DNA of 64,000 nucleotides, taken from positions 15,166,058 through 15,230,057 of the forward strand of contig CM049310.1 of NCBI GenBank assembly GCA_026874595.1, in the 5' to 3' direction. Below the pieces are notes generated by a model. The model was given only the letters and a program-made list of their open reading frames with translations. It was not told the origin of the DNA and did no database searches. A program made the translations under genes and the position numbers. How positions within the stretch are numbered: position 1 is the stretch's first letter; every line of letters starts with the position of its first letter. Shown in pieces: positions 31,401 to 44,316 of the stretch. This stretch comes from Sipunculus nudus (Eukaryota > Annelida > Sipuncula > Golfingiida > Sipunculidae).

Positions 31401-34400
31401 ATCAGTTTGGAAGTACACAATTGTCCGTAAAATTCTTGAAATTTAAAAAGACTCTGTTAGAACTTTGCAAACTTACATGAGTATGTAACAAAGTTAAATG
31501 TTACAGGAATATTTTCCCAGGAAAGCTAACACTTTTCCACAAAGCCTTCAACATGACATTGTAAGTCTTCCAGTCATATTTCCAAAGTTCCTGCTTTCTT
31601 TACAGAATGATAGCTTATTCTTGCTAGATTTAATTTCTTTTTTTTTCAGACATATCTTGTTGAGATAAATATTTTTGCTATCAATATATCCTTTACTGCA
31701 CCTGTTGTTTTTCCTGCAGTGTGTCATACTAATATTGCCATAGAATATGCTGATGAAATCCCACAGATGTATCATGGCTACTCTGTGGTCTCATTATATG
31801 TTAAGGAATTGAGGTCTTCCGTCCTTTGCATGTTAGATCTTCCTGTGTCTGGAATTTGGTCACTTGAAGAGTAACTTAACTTGCACCACACACAGTATAA
31901 GACAAAGTTCCAAAGGTTTATGATGTTTAAAATAAAAAAGATATGATTAGTGTTAAGGGCTGTCTATTTTGGGGTTTATTATCTAGTTTCAGTCACTGTA
32001 AGCCCATTTACTGTCTCTGGACCAGCTAACTGTTTTCTTTTATAAAAATAAATGTGAGGTGAGACTAAAGGAGTTGGAGAGGCCATCTTTTAGGAGAAAT
32101 TTATCTGCACTGTAAAATATATTAAAAGATAGTGTGAATTGTCCAATATTATCCTGCCATATTTAATAGAAAATGTTGTGATGACTTTGTGAGTAATCCA
32201 GGATACTGACAAACAAAACTTGATGAAAACATTACCTCCTTTGCTGAAGTTTTGATTGTAGAGAGGATGAATATTCATCAAAATGATATGTAAGGAATAT
32301 TTCAGAATGATGACATTTTGTCGATCTTTGAAATGTGTCTCTGGTTTCTGATGACTTTAAGTCATTTGCATACAGGTGAGATTAATGAACCTAGCATTTA
32401 TAACATATTAAGCATTTAAAAGCATTGAAGACAAGGCTATTTTTAATTATAAGTTAAGTGTAAGTAAAAAAAAAACAGTAATATAACCAAGGTTCATTTA
32501 ATGATAATATATTTATGAAAATATGATACAGTGGTATGATTGTCTTTACTGGATAAAATCTTTAAATTAAGTAAGAATAAAATTTACTTATATTGAAAGA
32601 TCTTGTCTAAGGTCAAAACTTTGGGTAAAATTTGGGAGAAATTTATAAACATGGTCAGGTGGATGTAGGTTGGAATATTGTGTATGCATTCCTTATAGAG
32701 AATAAATTTTATATCATAAACAGGAGGGTAAGAAACGAGAAGGATCTAAACTGAGAAGATTAGCTGCTACAGGCTGTAATGGAACACATCTGGTTTTGCT
32801 TCCTTGGGTACATTGAACAAGGTGTACTGTTATATTTTCATTTGGAGCCTGTGGCAAGTGTGCTAGAATGCAGATTGTTCTGGGGTCTTTCCTTGTTTAT
32901 AATTCTCTGTGTAGATAACCAACAGGCTCTGGGCTTTGCTGTAGGGTCATGTGTATGGCATGCAGTAAGTAAACCTAGGGCGCATGCCATGTAGCCAGTA
33001 TAAACAAGGTCACAAGCTCTCAAATACAATTTTCCAGAATTGCACTAGTGTGTATGTAGGAGAAATATGCAAAAACAGGCGCACAGTGTAACTTGTTACC
33101 AGGCCAGTCCTTGGTTGGACGATATTGATTATATTTCTGAGCCAGATTGGCAAATAATGCAGTGCAATCAGGCAGCCACATATTGGAAGCACGCAGAATC
33201 CCTAGTCGCTGTTAAAACAGGCCTTTTTCACATGCATTTTGCTACAGTCAGTGGAGCTCTGCTTTTTATGAAATGAAATACAATACCAGCGTTGATGTGT
33301 GTTATGGTATATTTGCGCTTAAGAGCAGGGTGCACACAGAAAAGGGGTAGCTTTTATATGCAGGCTGTGCAGGCTGGCTGTCACGCACAGTATAGTGTTA
33401 CATGGCTGTATCTGCTAGCAAGGCGAGGCATTAACCAGGAGCTTCAGTGATAGAGCTTATTTAAACAGCCTGAAATGCATATGTAAAAAGGCTCAATCAT
33501 GTTCATTAAGTGGTCAACGTTTCAGTAACAGAGTGCATGTAGAATTATTTAAACCATATATGAAAAAAGGAACAAATTCTTAAATGAATATATATCAGAG
33601 CTCTTTGAGGGAGGGTTTTTCTAATAATTAAAGTAAGGACACCTCAGCATATTGGGTATTTTAGAATGACCATTTTCTTCTGTTATTTTGTGCATAAAAG
33701 CTAGGTAAAATAAAAAATTCTGGTTATTTTTTTGCATGAGGAGCTTCAGTATATGTTATCTTATACAGTATTTATATATGTATATATCTATTTATACATG
33801 CAGAAAGCAGTTATAGTACTTAATCTTCCAGATGATGTTCCTCAGATTCAGACAAATACAGCAGTCTAGTGGCTTTTCTGTACTTAAAGGCAAAGGCAGC
33901 TCATTTGCATATCCTATCCCACAATCCCTGCAGCCAGTGATTGACAGGTCCTTTATTTGGGGAGAAGATCTTGAATAAAGATAAATTCATTTAATTCCTG
34001 AAAGAACATGGTTTGTATTAGGCTTCATACGCTGGAGAAAACCTATTTCTTGATAAAACCTCATTTTATTTAGAGGAACAGGATTAAGAATTAGACAGGG
34101 TTTTGTAGGGTTATTTGAATGACTGCTTGGGTCCAAAAAGGAGGAATTTATAAACTTTTCCAACGAACCATTCTCTATATGAAATATACTCTCACTAATA
34201 AAAAAGTTTCTCTTAACCATGACTCGTACACTCCCTGTAAGGGTGACTGCTTTGATATTAAATATTTATTTAAAGTTATCTTTTAATAAACCTGAATACA
34301 TCATGAAAAATTCCTGGGTCTGGACAGTAGTATAATTTTCCATCCCTATCTTTTACTGTATAGCATTCAGTGTCCTAAAATATCAGTGAGATCTGTTGAA

Positions 34401-36560
34401 ATCCAGATCATCCAAGAACATGCCATGACATTAGAATGGATAAAAAGAAAATGTGCATGTGGTTGCTGCAGTATTCTTGTTAATTATTCTGATTACTGAT
34501 GACAGCTGCTCTCCTCAAGAGGCTGCATTCAGGATCATGCACAGAAAAAATCTTGGTACAATTCCAAACTGGCTTGTTTTGGTTATCAGTTATCCTAAAC
34601 CAGCTGAAAGAACTCAGCACATGTTCTGTGGTTGCCATTGGTAACAGTGCCATAAACCTTGGTGACATGGTTGCCATGGAAGTTTCTTTCTTGACTGGAG
34701 CAAAATTGTTACACTCATTCTGGTCTATGTTATCAGTGTTGTGTTGTATTTTTTTGCCATACACACTTCTTATGTTTTTCATTATTGAATGAAGTTGATA
34801 AAGTCATTTGACTTCAGAATTAATGAGCAGATAAAAGCTTTAGATGAACTTGCTGCATTTATTTACAAAGTACCTCGCATGAAAATTATGCATGTTTTGA
34901 TTATTGGTACAGTAGCAAGTACTAAATCAAATATTTATTATATTAATGTTCCCAAAACCAAAGATGTTCCAGTTAAGTTATAGTGTTGCGTTTTCTGTAA
35001 ATGGTTATAACTTATATTTATTGTCCTGTTTGCATATTGTATAGGGATGCTGGTATTCATAAACTGTGGCATATATATATAAAGTTTAGTGTGTTTAGTG
35101 ATAAAATATACTGAGTTGTGATTCATATATGTATAATGAATGCATGTATAAATGATGGACAACACTTTCAAAGTGATGCATTACATGTGAATGTAATATG
35201 TATTAATTCTCATCTACAAAGCTTTTAGATATTGATCAGTAAATGATGCCATTACAAAATGAACATGAATAGGTAATATGGATGTACAGAAAACAGAGAA
35301 AATTGGCCTTTCTTTTAGTGTGATTTAAGTACTTTGAGAAGATCAGTTAGTTGCTGCTGTAACTTATAAGCCAACTGAACTCTTGGGGTAAAGCTCTGAC
35401 ACAATAGAATGCTAGACCCAGCAAAGACAACACTCACCCACACATACATGTGCACATAAGAGTTTACATGTTGTAAGGATTTTATTGATGTTTACTATCA
35501 TGTGCTAATGCTATGCTTTTCACAAAAATATATGATATTTTATGAAACATTCTTGAATTCCCTACCTGGCAGATGGTCCCAAAGTAATGTTACATATGTA
35601 CATACACATTTCCTGTGACCAAGCTGGCAGCTAGCCCTGATGAAGAATAGTGCATTATTTCTATATCAAATACTGATTAAGTATAACAGGATGGTTTCTT
35701 GTGTAGGGCATCATACAATTAAAGCAGGTCACAAATTTAATAAAAATCTATGGTTTGTGCAGATCTTAGGTATTTGTAGTGGTTCTTTGAATGTTATTTC
35801 TTTCACTTAGGTAGTCTAAAAAGCCCTGTTAGTTTATGCTGATGTTAATATATTAACAGTGAAACAGTTAACAGTTCGGATTATGTATTAAACAGAACAT
35901 AAGTCATATCTTGTAATAGAACTTCAGGAAGAAGTGAGTCTACTGCAGAGTTGATATGGACCATTAAGTTTGATCTGGTTGGTGTATTTATGGTATGGTA
36001 ATAATAGAGATATAGACTGGCGGAAGCACTTTTATTTTGTTCTGAGGGAGGACATTAGGATACTGATAAGTCACATTGGGGATGGTGTAAGTTGTTATAA
36101 AGCTGGTTTTAGGTATTTCCTTATGTTTATTATATATTCTTAGGAACAAAGTAGATTTGTGATGTTTTCATCAATTCTTTGAAATTATTGAATAGCAGTC
36201 GTGGAGCATGGTTGAAAATTTATTTATATTTCCATACAAGATACTGACTACCTTCAATATGGTATGTACACCTTTATCACCTCTGCCAATGGTGTTTGTC
36301 AAAAACAGTATCTCTGGAATTTCTCAATGAATTTCAATGATATTTCGAAGAAATGTAGTGAGAGCCCCAAGGAACAGTTGTAAAGAAACTGGAGAGTTGA
36401 TTGTATTTTTTGTAGATGTGGATATTGTTTGGTATGCGCTCTTTGAGTGGTTTCTAACTGGAGCTGTTGTATGTTGTCAAATGCAGTATGATTTATCTCA
36501 GGATTCTAATCATCAGGTCTGGTTCACAGGGAATGGAATCGGGTTGTCCATACCAGTCAT
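28460..36560. other. Long repeat-poor non-coding region
   Basis: About 8 kb with no open frame over 100 codons, no TA microsatellite and no recognisable transposon. It is moderately AT-rich. A small GC-richer patch (32930-33470) and an octamer plus PBX/MEIS-like motif cluster at about 33900-33960 stand out. It could be a very long 3' UTR or an intergenic regulatory region. Confidence 0.45.
33898..33962 (+). promoter_or_regulatory. Octamer and PBX/MEIS-like motif cluster
   Basis: ATTTGCAT (octamer, near 33903) and TGATTGACAG (near 33941; matches the PBX-MEIS decamer) lie about 40 bases apart on the same strand, in a patch less AT-rich than its surroundings. Such pairings occur in developmental enhancers. 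Function is inferred only from the motifs. Confidence 0.3.
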
Positions 36561-36564
36561 TGAC

Positions 36565-37445
36565 CTCACTGTTATCATGTGATGACAGTCACTGACCTCA
36601 ATATAACAATGTGATGACAGGTACCCAGCTCACTGTCCTCTGATGACAGTTGCAATTCTCACTGTTATCATGTGATAGCAGTTACCAACTTTACTGTTAT
36701 CATGTGATGACACAATTTAGCCTTTTCCATATGATGACATCACAAACCTCGCTGTTAATTGTGATGACAGTTACAAAACTTGCAGTTATCATGTGATGAC
36801 ACAGTCCTTGCTGTTATCATGTGATGACACAGTCTTTGCTGTCATCATGTGTTGACACAGTTCTTGCTGTTATCATGTGATGACCCAACCCTTACTGTTA
36901 TCATGTGATGACCCAGATCTTGTTGTTATCTTTTGATGACCCAGATCTTGTTGTTATCTTGTGAAGACACAATCCTTGCTGTTATCATGTGATAACACAA
37001 TCCTTGCTGTTGTCATGTGATGACACAATCCTTTCTGTTATCATGTGATGACCAAATCCTTACTGTTATCATGTGATGACGCAGTCTTGTTGTTATCTTG
37101 TGATGACACAATCCGTGCTGTTAGCATGTGATGACACAATCCTTGCTGTTATCATGTGATGACAATTACTAACCTCACTGTTTTAATGTGATTTCTGAAA
37201 AAAACTCACTATTCATGCGATTATGGTTACAGACCTCAGTGTTATCATGTGATAACTTTTACAAACCTCACTGTTATCATGTGGTGACTGTCACAATCAG
37301 TACTTTTATTATGTAATAATAGACCTAACCTTGCAGTAATCATGTGATGACAGTTAAAACCTCTCTGTTATCATGTGATGACAGTCCCAACCTCAGAGTT
37401 ATCATGTGATGACAGTTACAACCTCACTGTTATTATGTGATAATA
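36565..37445 (+). repeat. Minisatellite of about 28-31-bp units (TCATGTGATGACA core)
   Basis: Roughly 28 degenerate copies share CTGTTATCATGTGATGACA plus a variable CAATCCTTG or GTTACAACCTC segment. The core contains TCATGTGA, an M-box/E-box-type sequence, in most copies. The array starts at the end of the open frame at 36337-36582 and has no coding meaning. Confidence 0.9.
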
Positions 37446-37449
37446 TTCT

Positions 37450-40400
37450 TTAAACAAAATTTGTATCTGTGTTATTGGATTGAAAACAAATTCTTGACTT
37501 TTGATGATGTTGTGATAACAGTTATTGACCTCACATCTCTGACAACTTTGATACGTGAATGTACTGTTATTGTTGTTGGTGATTTGATATTGGCCTGCAT
37601 ATTCTGTGAGGAGCCTAACTTGATCTTCTCACAGAAAAAATACTGGGTATTTCTTGTGGTGGCCTGTGTCCTGTTGCTGTAGTCTGCAGTCTTTGTGAAT
37701 GATTAAAAATATATGTAGAATCACTTTGACAAAAAATGTTGTTGTTAGTGCAGACATTTTATTGAAAGTTGTATATTCTAGGAGATGATGGACTACATAT
37801 ACTTAATACAGGGTGATTTTTATGAAAGCTTTATATAGAAATTGTTGTTATGTAGATTGTGTGCCAAAAATATGTTGGAGTCAGCTAACATAGTTGTTCA
37901 CATCCATATACATACAAAAATCATATACATTTCTAAATGTCTAAATAAATGTGGATATGTTCAGTAACTTAGCATTAAATATACTAGGTCATATTTCAAA
38001 GACATTGATGTTGTGTTCACTCATATGATTGAAACCGGAAACTTTGCCATGTTAAATGAATATATGTATTAAACATGTATGCATTGTATGCAAATAAAGT
38101 AAATAAACATGCTGGTAAAAATAGTACCTGTTTCCCTCTGAAAACCATGATTATATTGATTATAGGGAAATGCCCTCACAAAGAAAATCCAGTTATACAT
38201 ATAACTGATAAGAGAGCTCAGATGTGTGATGTACAGTTATGGTAGATACATGTTTCATCAAAGATATCTGATGTGGATTTAAGTAATGCTGCGGGGATAG
38301 GGTGTGTTCTCAATTCAGCCAACCTTAACTTGATCCTCATGGTACCAGATCTGCATTATACATCAAGTACTACTGCAGAAATACTGAGGTGTTTTCTTTT
38401 GTAAAGCCTGAACAAGCTAAAAGGTCTGGTATCATTGTCAGTGCAACCCTTTAAAGCTCATACAGTTCAAACCCATGGTAAACAGTTTGAGAAATGACAA
38501 CCAGAGTTATTAAATTGACACCACTTCTCACTGCAGACACATATGGCACATGGTGCTTTTCTTTTTCCATACCTTACCATTTTGTCCTATATTTATGGTA
38601 AAAAGCATGGCAGCCATATTATTTTCATGGTTAATGTGTTAAACACAAAAATGTCTATGTTCCATAAATAGAAATGGAACATTTGCAGATTAAGCCCAAT
38701 TTAGAGCAGCTGAATCATACATATGCTTCCTTATAAAGTTTTGTAAAGTAAGGAATATACACAAGGTTGCATGGATCAAATCAGTTGTGCCTCTCATGCC
38801 CTAGTTGCAGTGTAATCTTGTAATCATAAATGCAAATTCTTTAATAAAGATCATTTTCATATATTATTCTGATCTGAAATACCAGTAGTAATTCATTAAG
38901 ATTTAAACTGGAGGTTAATGGTTAAGAATTGAGGCCAAACCAAGAAAAACTCATTCTACAGAATGCCACTCCTATTTATGGCCCATCACATTTGTTTTCA
39001 GTGAATACCAAGTTGTTTGTAACTAGTTAACTCTTTTACCTTCAGAGAGATAAAAAAATGTTAAACTTTAATTTTGTCTGGTTTATGTGTGCCATTTTAA
39101 GAACTAAAGCACATTAAAATAATCATAGTAACTGGCCTGAAAATTTGCAAAATTACACATATTTGGTCAATGATTCTTTGACAAAATATGAAAAAAAAGC
39201 CTCATGAAGGATTTTGGTCCTAGACTGAGAGTATGTAGAACCATTAGTTTTTTCTTTGTGTGGCCTGTAGGACAGATTTATGCTGCCATTTATGTTTATA
39301 TGCATTCTGCACAGAAAAAAATAAATTATTTGGATGCCAGACAGCATGGCAGAATAAACATCAGTTAAATCACTGTGGGTATACATATTGAATAAATTAT
39401 GCCAGGCAAAGTGCTATGAAAATATCAAGCAGCCACATATACAAACTGGTGATGTGATCTAGTTTGAATGCATAAATTGTGACCAACTGAGTACCTGACT
39501 GTCATTTTATTAGCATTAAAAGATGCTGCATGTATAACATTAGACATGGCTGATGAAAATAGCTGAGGTTACATGCAAGCTGCTTGGTGATTTACACCAG
39601 ATCCCCATGTGGGTGTGAGGTTATTTTTTTATCATCTCTATGGTAAAGTGACATACATGCTGAGGTCACTAGGTATACAAAAGGTCATGAGTCACACCAG
39701 GTCAAGGACACAAATGATATGTTTATAATATCAGCACAAAGGTAATACTGCTCAAAATTTGTAGGGTGGTTTTACCTGAATTTAGAGAAAAAATTAGAGT
39801 GGGCATTTGATTTCTGTGTTAATTACCCACATAATGTGTACATGAAATAAGATAATTTCAGATTATACATGGTGTACGGGGCCAGGTTGTGAATTGAGAT
39901 GGGCATATATTCACTGAATGATCCTTTGAAATCTTCTTGGTAAGGGAACTGTAATAAGGAAGAGGTTGGGAAAAATTATAACAAAAGATCCCTTTTTACA
40001 TATTTTTAAGGGAATACAAAAGGTGTTTGATACTGTCTGTAGACAAATTTATAATGTATGATCCTTGCTGTGTGGTTTCACAAGGGAGAGATGTGTATTT
40101 AAACAAGCTTTACAGCATCATTGTTATGGAGAACCAATCTCGGTAAAAGTTTTACTATAACTCACTTAACTACTTTCAAATTTCAATATAGAATATATAT
40201 TTATAAATAAAGATTGTTTGAATTAGTAGAACATTTATTTGCAGAACCATAGATAGGATCCGGACCACTATATGTATCCAAAAGTGGTGGCATCATTCAT
40301 ATATGTCATATGTATGCCATATGATAATAATTGTAAGATACAGTACATTAAAAAGCTGTGATTGTGACACCTATCCTAGAAAAACTTAATTTTTTAAAGG

Positions 40401-41015
40401 AACAAACTTCTTTTGCAGACTCATTTGCTAATATTTCTAACATAGGATGATGTATGAGTGATTTATAGATGAAACTTCACTGTATATGCCATCTGCATTA
40501 TTAATACTGGTTTAAGTACATGAGAAACCTGTATTTTTTACACCCACCCCAGGCAGACATCTGCTGTAAAAATTGTTCTGACCTGTAGTGATGATTTCTA
40601 GGGGGTTTCACAGCACAAGATAATTGTTGCTGATGTGTCATACTGCAGTTGTTATAGGAAATATAATAACAAGGAAAACTGTATATTTGGCACCCACCTC
40701 AGACAGACACCTCTGCATCAAGGACCATCCTAGTAAGTCCTTTATAATTGATTCAGATATGTGGTTACATTGTGTATGATAATGAACACTGCTCTAACAT
40801 GTAAGCTGCATTGTGCATGGGGTACATTAATACATATATACCTTGATGTGATGACGTGACAAGGTTGATGATATGTGTTGATTAAGCGTCGTTAGTAGAG
40901 GACATATAATTATGCTTGTGAGCATGCTTGATGCTGCTTAATCTACCTGCAAATTTCCCCATACCTCATCAAGCATACTTATATATAGAGCTAGTCGTTT
41001 TCATGTGCACATATA

Positions 41016-41016
<1 letters not shown>
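37450..41016. other. Non-coding region without recognisable features
   Basis: AT-rich. Short open frames (for example 37437-37682) have no domain support. Nothing repetitive is visible until the TA tract at 41017. Confidence 0.45.

Positions 41017-41059
<43 letters not shown>
41017..41059. repeat. (TA)n microsatellite
   Basis: A TA tract that is the first of this class after about 22 kb without a long one. Confidence 0.9.
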
Positions 41060-41062
<3 letters not shown>

Positions 41063-42300
41063 AACTATGTTACCTGTTGTTATGGATGTAACCTTGTGAT
41101 AGTCTTGAATATAATGGTGCGTCATTGTTCTGGTTGTGTTTCTTAAATTAATTGCATACGTATAAACTGCATTGTGAAATAAAGTATTGTGCCAATTTTC
41201 AGTGGTTGTTGATTGTATATGACACGATCTTATTTGTTAAAATCAGACTACAATGATTTTAAATGAATAAAGTAAATGCAGGCTGACCCAGTTTCCAACA
41301 TCTCTCTAACCAACTATCAAAGATGAATTAAAAAAAAAAATTAGCAATTGCTTCGTTAATTCCTTTTTCAGCATTTATCTCTATAAAAATCTCTTTTTGT
41401 TCATAGCAGTGTTGCTGCATTAAAATAATATGTACAGTGTAAAATTACCAGGCAGAAAAGTTTGAAATTGGTCCTCATTGAAAATAAAAGAAATAAATAA
41501 TTTTTTTTAGGGAAAACTGTACTTCCTTCTAGTGTTTAATACTTGCTATAAGTCGAAAATACTCCAATACCATCACCAGGATGTTGATTTAAAGGGCTTT
41601 TACAGATGATTTAGACCTGTAAGATACAGTATTTGACTTTATAAGTGCCCCTGTCCTATAATTTTGAGGTCCCAGACATATTGTTTCTATCCAAAGTGAC
41701 AAATGAACATACATGTTATATAATCTTAGTACAAATGAAGACCACAATTACAATATTCAACTTTTACACATTTGGGTGACGGATCTTGCGATACAAACCT
41801 TTGATGGACAGTCATCCAAATAGGCAATTTAACAAGGTCTGGTAAATTTGTGCTCTAATGGGGAGGGGCCCTTTAGGGACTGGAGTCATTACATATTAAA
41901 AAACTGAAGCATAATTAGGCAAGTTATGGGTACTTTTTAAGGCTGAATGTGCTTTTTGATACTTTCTTTTCTGTAGGAGGATTATTTTAAACACCCCTCG
42001 TGGATATATCGGGCCTTTAGACTTCGGGATTTGGAGCTTCTGTATATTATGACAAATGAGGAGCATATTGTCATATGACATTCCCATGGCCTATGGATCA
42101 ATGACAAAATTGCAACATTAGCAAGTCTGTTTACGTGTTGTTAATGGAATCACATTTCACTGCAAATAGAACCTCTTATCCTTGTATACAAGCAACCAAG
42201 CAAGAATTTTTGCATAGGTCCTTACATTTTCATACCTAGAGACCCATGGGGATCGATGCTCAGCTGAATTTGCTTACAACGATAATTTTATGATTTTTTT
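41060..42300. other. No supported gene; left margin of the degenerate-repeat field
   Basis: AT-rich sequence with an isolated AATAAA near 41178. Degraded repeat-like text begins to appear at about 42250. Confidence 0.4.
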
Positions 42301-43480
42301 TTTCAAAATGTTGGTCATGTGACCTTGACCCTTGAGTTTTTGAGAAAAAAAAATCTGAGAACATGCAGTCCTTGAAATTACACAATTTTGATTTTCATAG
42401 CAATCTTTTTTTAAAAAGCAAGTCCTTTGACCTCTGACCAGGTAATTATCAAAATCTACAAATTTGTTCCACTTCGGGCAGTGAAAGATGGAAGGCTTGG
42501 GATGAAAAGTTTGATTTATAATGCGTCCACAATATTTTAAAATGTCGGTTCTGTGACCTTCACCTTTGATCTCGAGACTCCGAAATAAATGTCTCTCTTA
42601 ATTTAGTGTTGGGTCATTAATAAATCAAGTTTGAAGTCAATCTGTCCATCCAAACCAGAGTAATCATCCATAAACTAATTATTAAATGGATGGGCCCTAT
42701 GACCTTTGACCCTGCGACCCAATAATCTAAAGAATCTTCCCCTATTGGCAGGTGAGCAATGTCTGAAAGATAGAAGGTTTGTGATGAAAAGTTTGGCTTA
42801 AAACGCATTCATAATCTTTTCAAGAAATCGGTCCTATGACCTTGACCTTTGACCTCATGACCCCGGAATCGTCAGAGTTCTTAGTTTTGTGGTGGGCCAT
42901 ATATAAGTCCAGTTTGAAACCAATATATCAAACCAAACTGGCGTTATCATTAAGAAACTAATTTGTGGATAGATGGCCCCTGTGACCTTGATCTTTGATC
43001 TTTGGAACCAATAATTCGATTAGGTCTTTTTCATCTATTGGCAGATCAGCTATGTGCGTAAGATGGAAGGTTTCGTTAAAAAAGTTTGGCTTAATATGCA
43101 TCCACAAGCTTTTTAAAGAAATGGGTCCTGTGACCTTGACCTTTGACCTCATGATCCTGAAAGCGTTAGAGTTCTTACTAAAGGGTTGGCCCTACAGAGT
43201 CGAGTTTGAAAGCAATTTATCAAACCATACGAGAGTTATCCTCTGGAAACTAATTTGTGCACAAAACGCCCATGTGACTTTGACCGTGTGAGCCCAAATT
43301 CAATTAGGTTCTTCCCCTATTGGCAGGTCAGATAAAGGCGTAAGATGGAAGGTTTAGGATGAAAAGTTTAAATACATTTTAAATACATTCACAACCTTTT
43401 TAAAGATGAGGGTCCTGTGACCTTGACCTCATGACCCCAAAATCGTCAGGTTACTTTGTTTATTGGTTGGCAATACATAA
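42300..43480 (-). repeat. Degenerate ~145-bp repeat array, receptor-motif type, minus orientation
   Basis: TGACCTTGACCTTTGACC-type motifs recur near 42319, 42551, 42688, 42834, 42979, 43126, 43270 and 43413, with spacings mostly 137-147 bp. Two alternating half-unit types give a dimer of about 290 bp. One contains CCTATTGGCAGGTCAGC-like and GATGAAAAGTTTGGCTTAAA text, the other AAACTGGAGTTATCATC. Units are strongly diverged. Confidence 0.85.
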
Positions 43481-43705
43481 GTCAAGTTTTGAATCCATAT
43501 GTCAATCAAAACTGGAGTTATCATCTGATAACAAATTTTGGATGGACGCATAGACAGACGGACAGAAAGGGTGATTGTTATAGGGCATCCACTTATCATC
43601 AATAAACACTCCAGGTTTCGGGACTCTAGATGAAGCCAAAGCTGAGAAACTGACATGATAGCTGTCATTTTATGGTCTTAATATAGAAAAAAAAATCGTA
43701 AAAAT

Positions 43706-44047
43706 TACAAGTGGCACTACAAGTTTTCGGGAACTGACAAAACTAGTCATGGTCAATATTCAAGGCAAAATTTATGACAATCCATGCATTTATTATCAAG
43801 ATACTGGAGGTTTTGTATCAAAATTTTAATTATTCTCGGGGGTACTTGCAAGCCTCATAGCATAGGATATAGGTCGCTATGACCTAATTTCAGGTTTTCC
43901 AAGAGATTTTTTATTGACCCGCAGGGAAGTTCACTAAGAAGCTTCTAAGGTAAGCAGTTACGATTTGTGCCTTGCTACTGGACGGACGGGAGACGGACAA
44001 AGCGCCATTCCCCTACCTCAGTTAACTTTCAGTCAGTTGAGCTAAAA
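43706..44047 (-). mobile_element. Hairpin-ended element, copy A (inverted)
   Basis: It is an inverted relative of copy C. In minus orientation it starts with a hairpin-forming TTAGCTCAACTGACTGAAAG, continues through TGGCGCTTTGTCCGTC, AAATCGTAAC and CCTGAAATTAGGTCA, and ends at TTCCCGAAAACTTGTAG. There is no coding capacity. Hairpins at the ends and a lack of true TIRs suggest a non-autonomous Helitron/Helentron-like element, but this is an inference. Confidence 0.6.
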
Positions 44048-44049
44048 CC

Positions 44050-44312
44050 ATTTTGACTGTAAGTCAACTGAGGTATAGGAATGGCGCTTTGTCTGTCGTC
44101 CGTCCGGTCGTCCGTTAGCATGCAGGGCATAAATCGTAACCGCTAATCCTAGAAACTTGTGACTGAAAATCCAGGTAGGTTTATAAAATTAAAGTACATA
44201 TTTCCACTCCCCCCTGATGTTACCATTTAATTAATTTTTTTTATTCTTAGCTCAGCTGACTTTTAGTCAATTGTTAGATTTGTTAGTTCCCGAAAAGTGG
44301 TGGCACCACCTG
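44050..44312 (+). mobile_element. Hairpin-ended element, copy B (disrupted)
   Basis: It begins TTTTGACTGTAAGTCAACTG and follows copy C through the GTCCGTCCG and AAATCGTAACCGC segments. It then diverges, contains a second hairpin start (AGCTCAGCTGACTTTTAG at 44250) and ends in the shared TTCCCGAAAAGTGGTGGCAC segment. Probably two truncated copies joined. Confidence 0.55.
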
Positions 44313-44316
44313 ATTT

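Noticed and set aside
33030-33060. AATTGCACTAGT, a 12-base match to the start of an invertebrate miR-92
   Set aside because: The match ends after 12 bases and the upstream sequence cannot form the expected precursor hairpin.
36565-37445. CRISPR-like regularly spaced repeat
   Set aside because: Units are degenerate and directly adjacent, with no unique spacers of constant length. The genome is eukaryotic.
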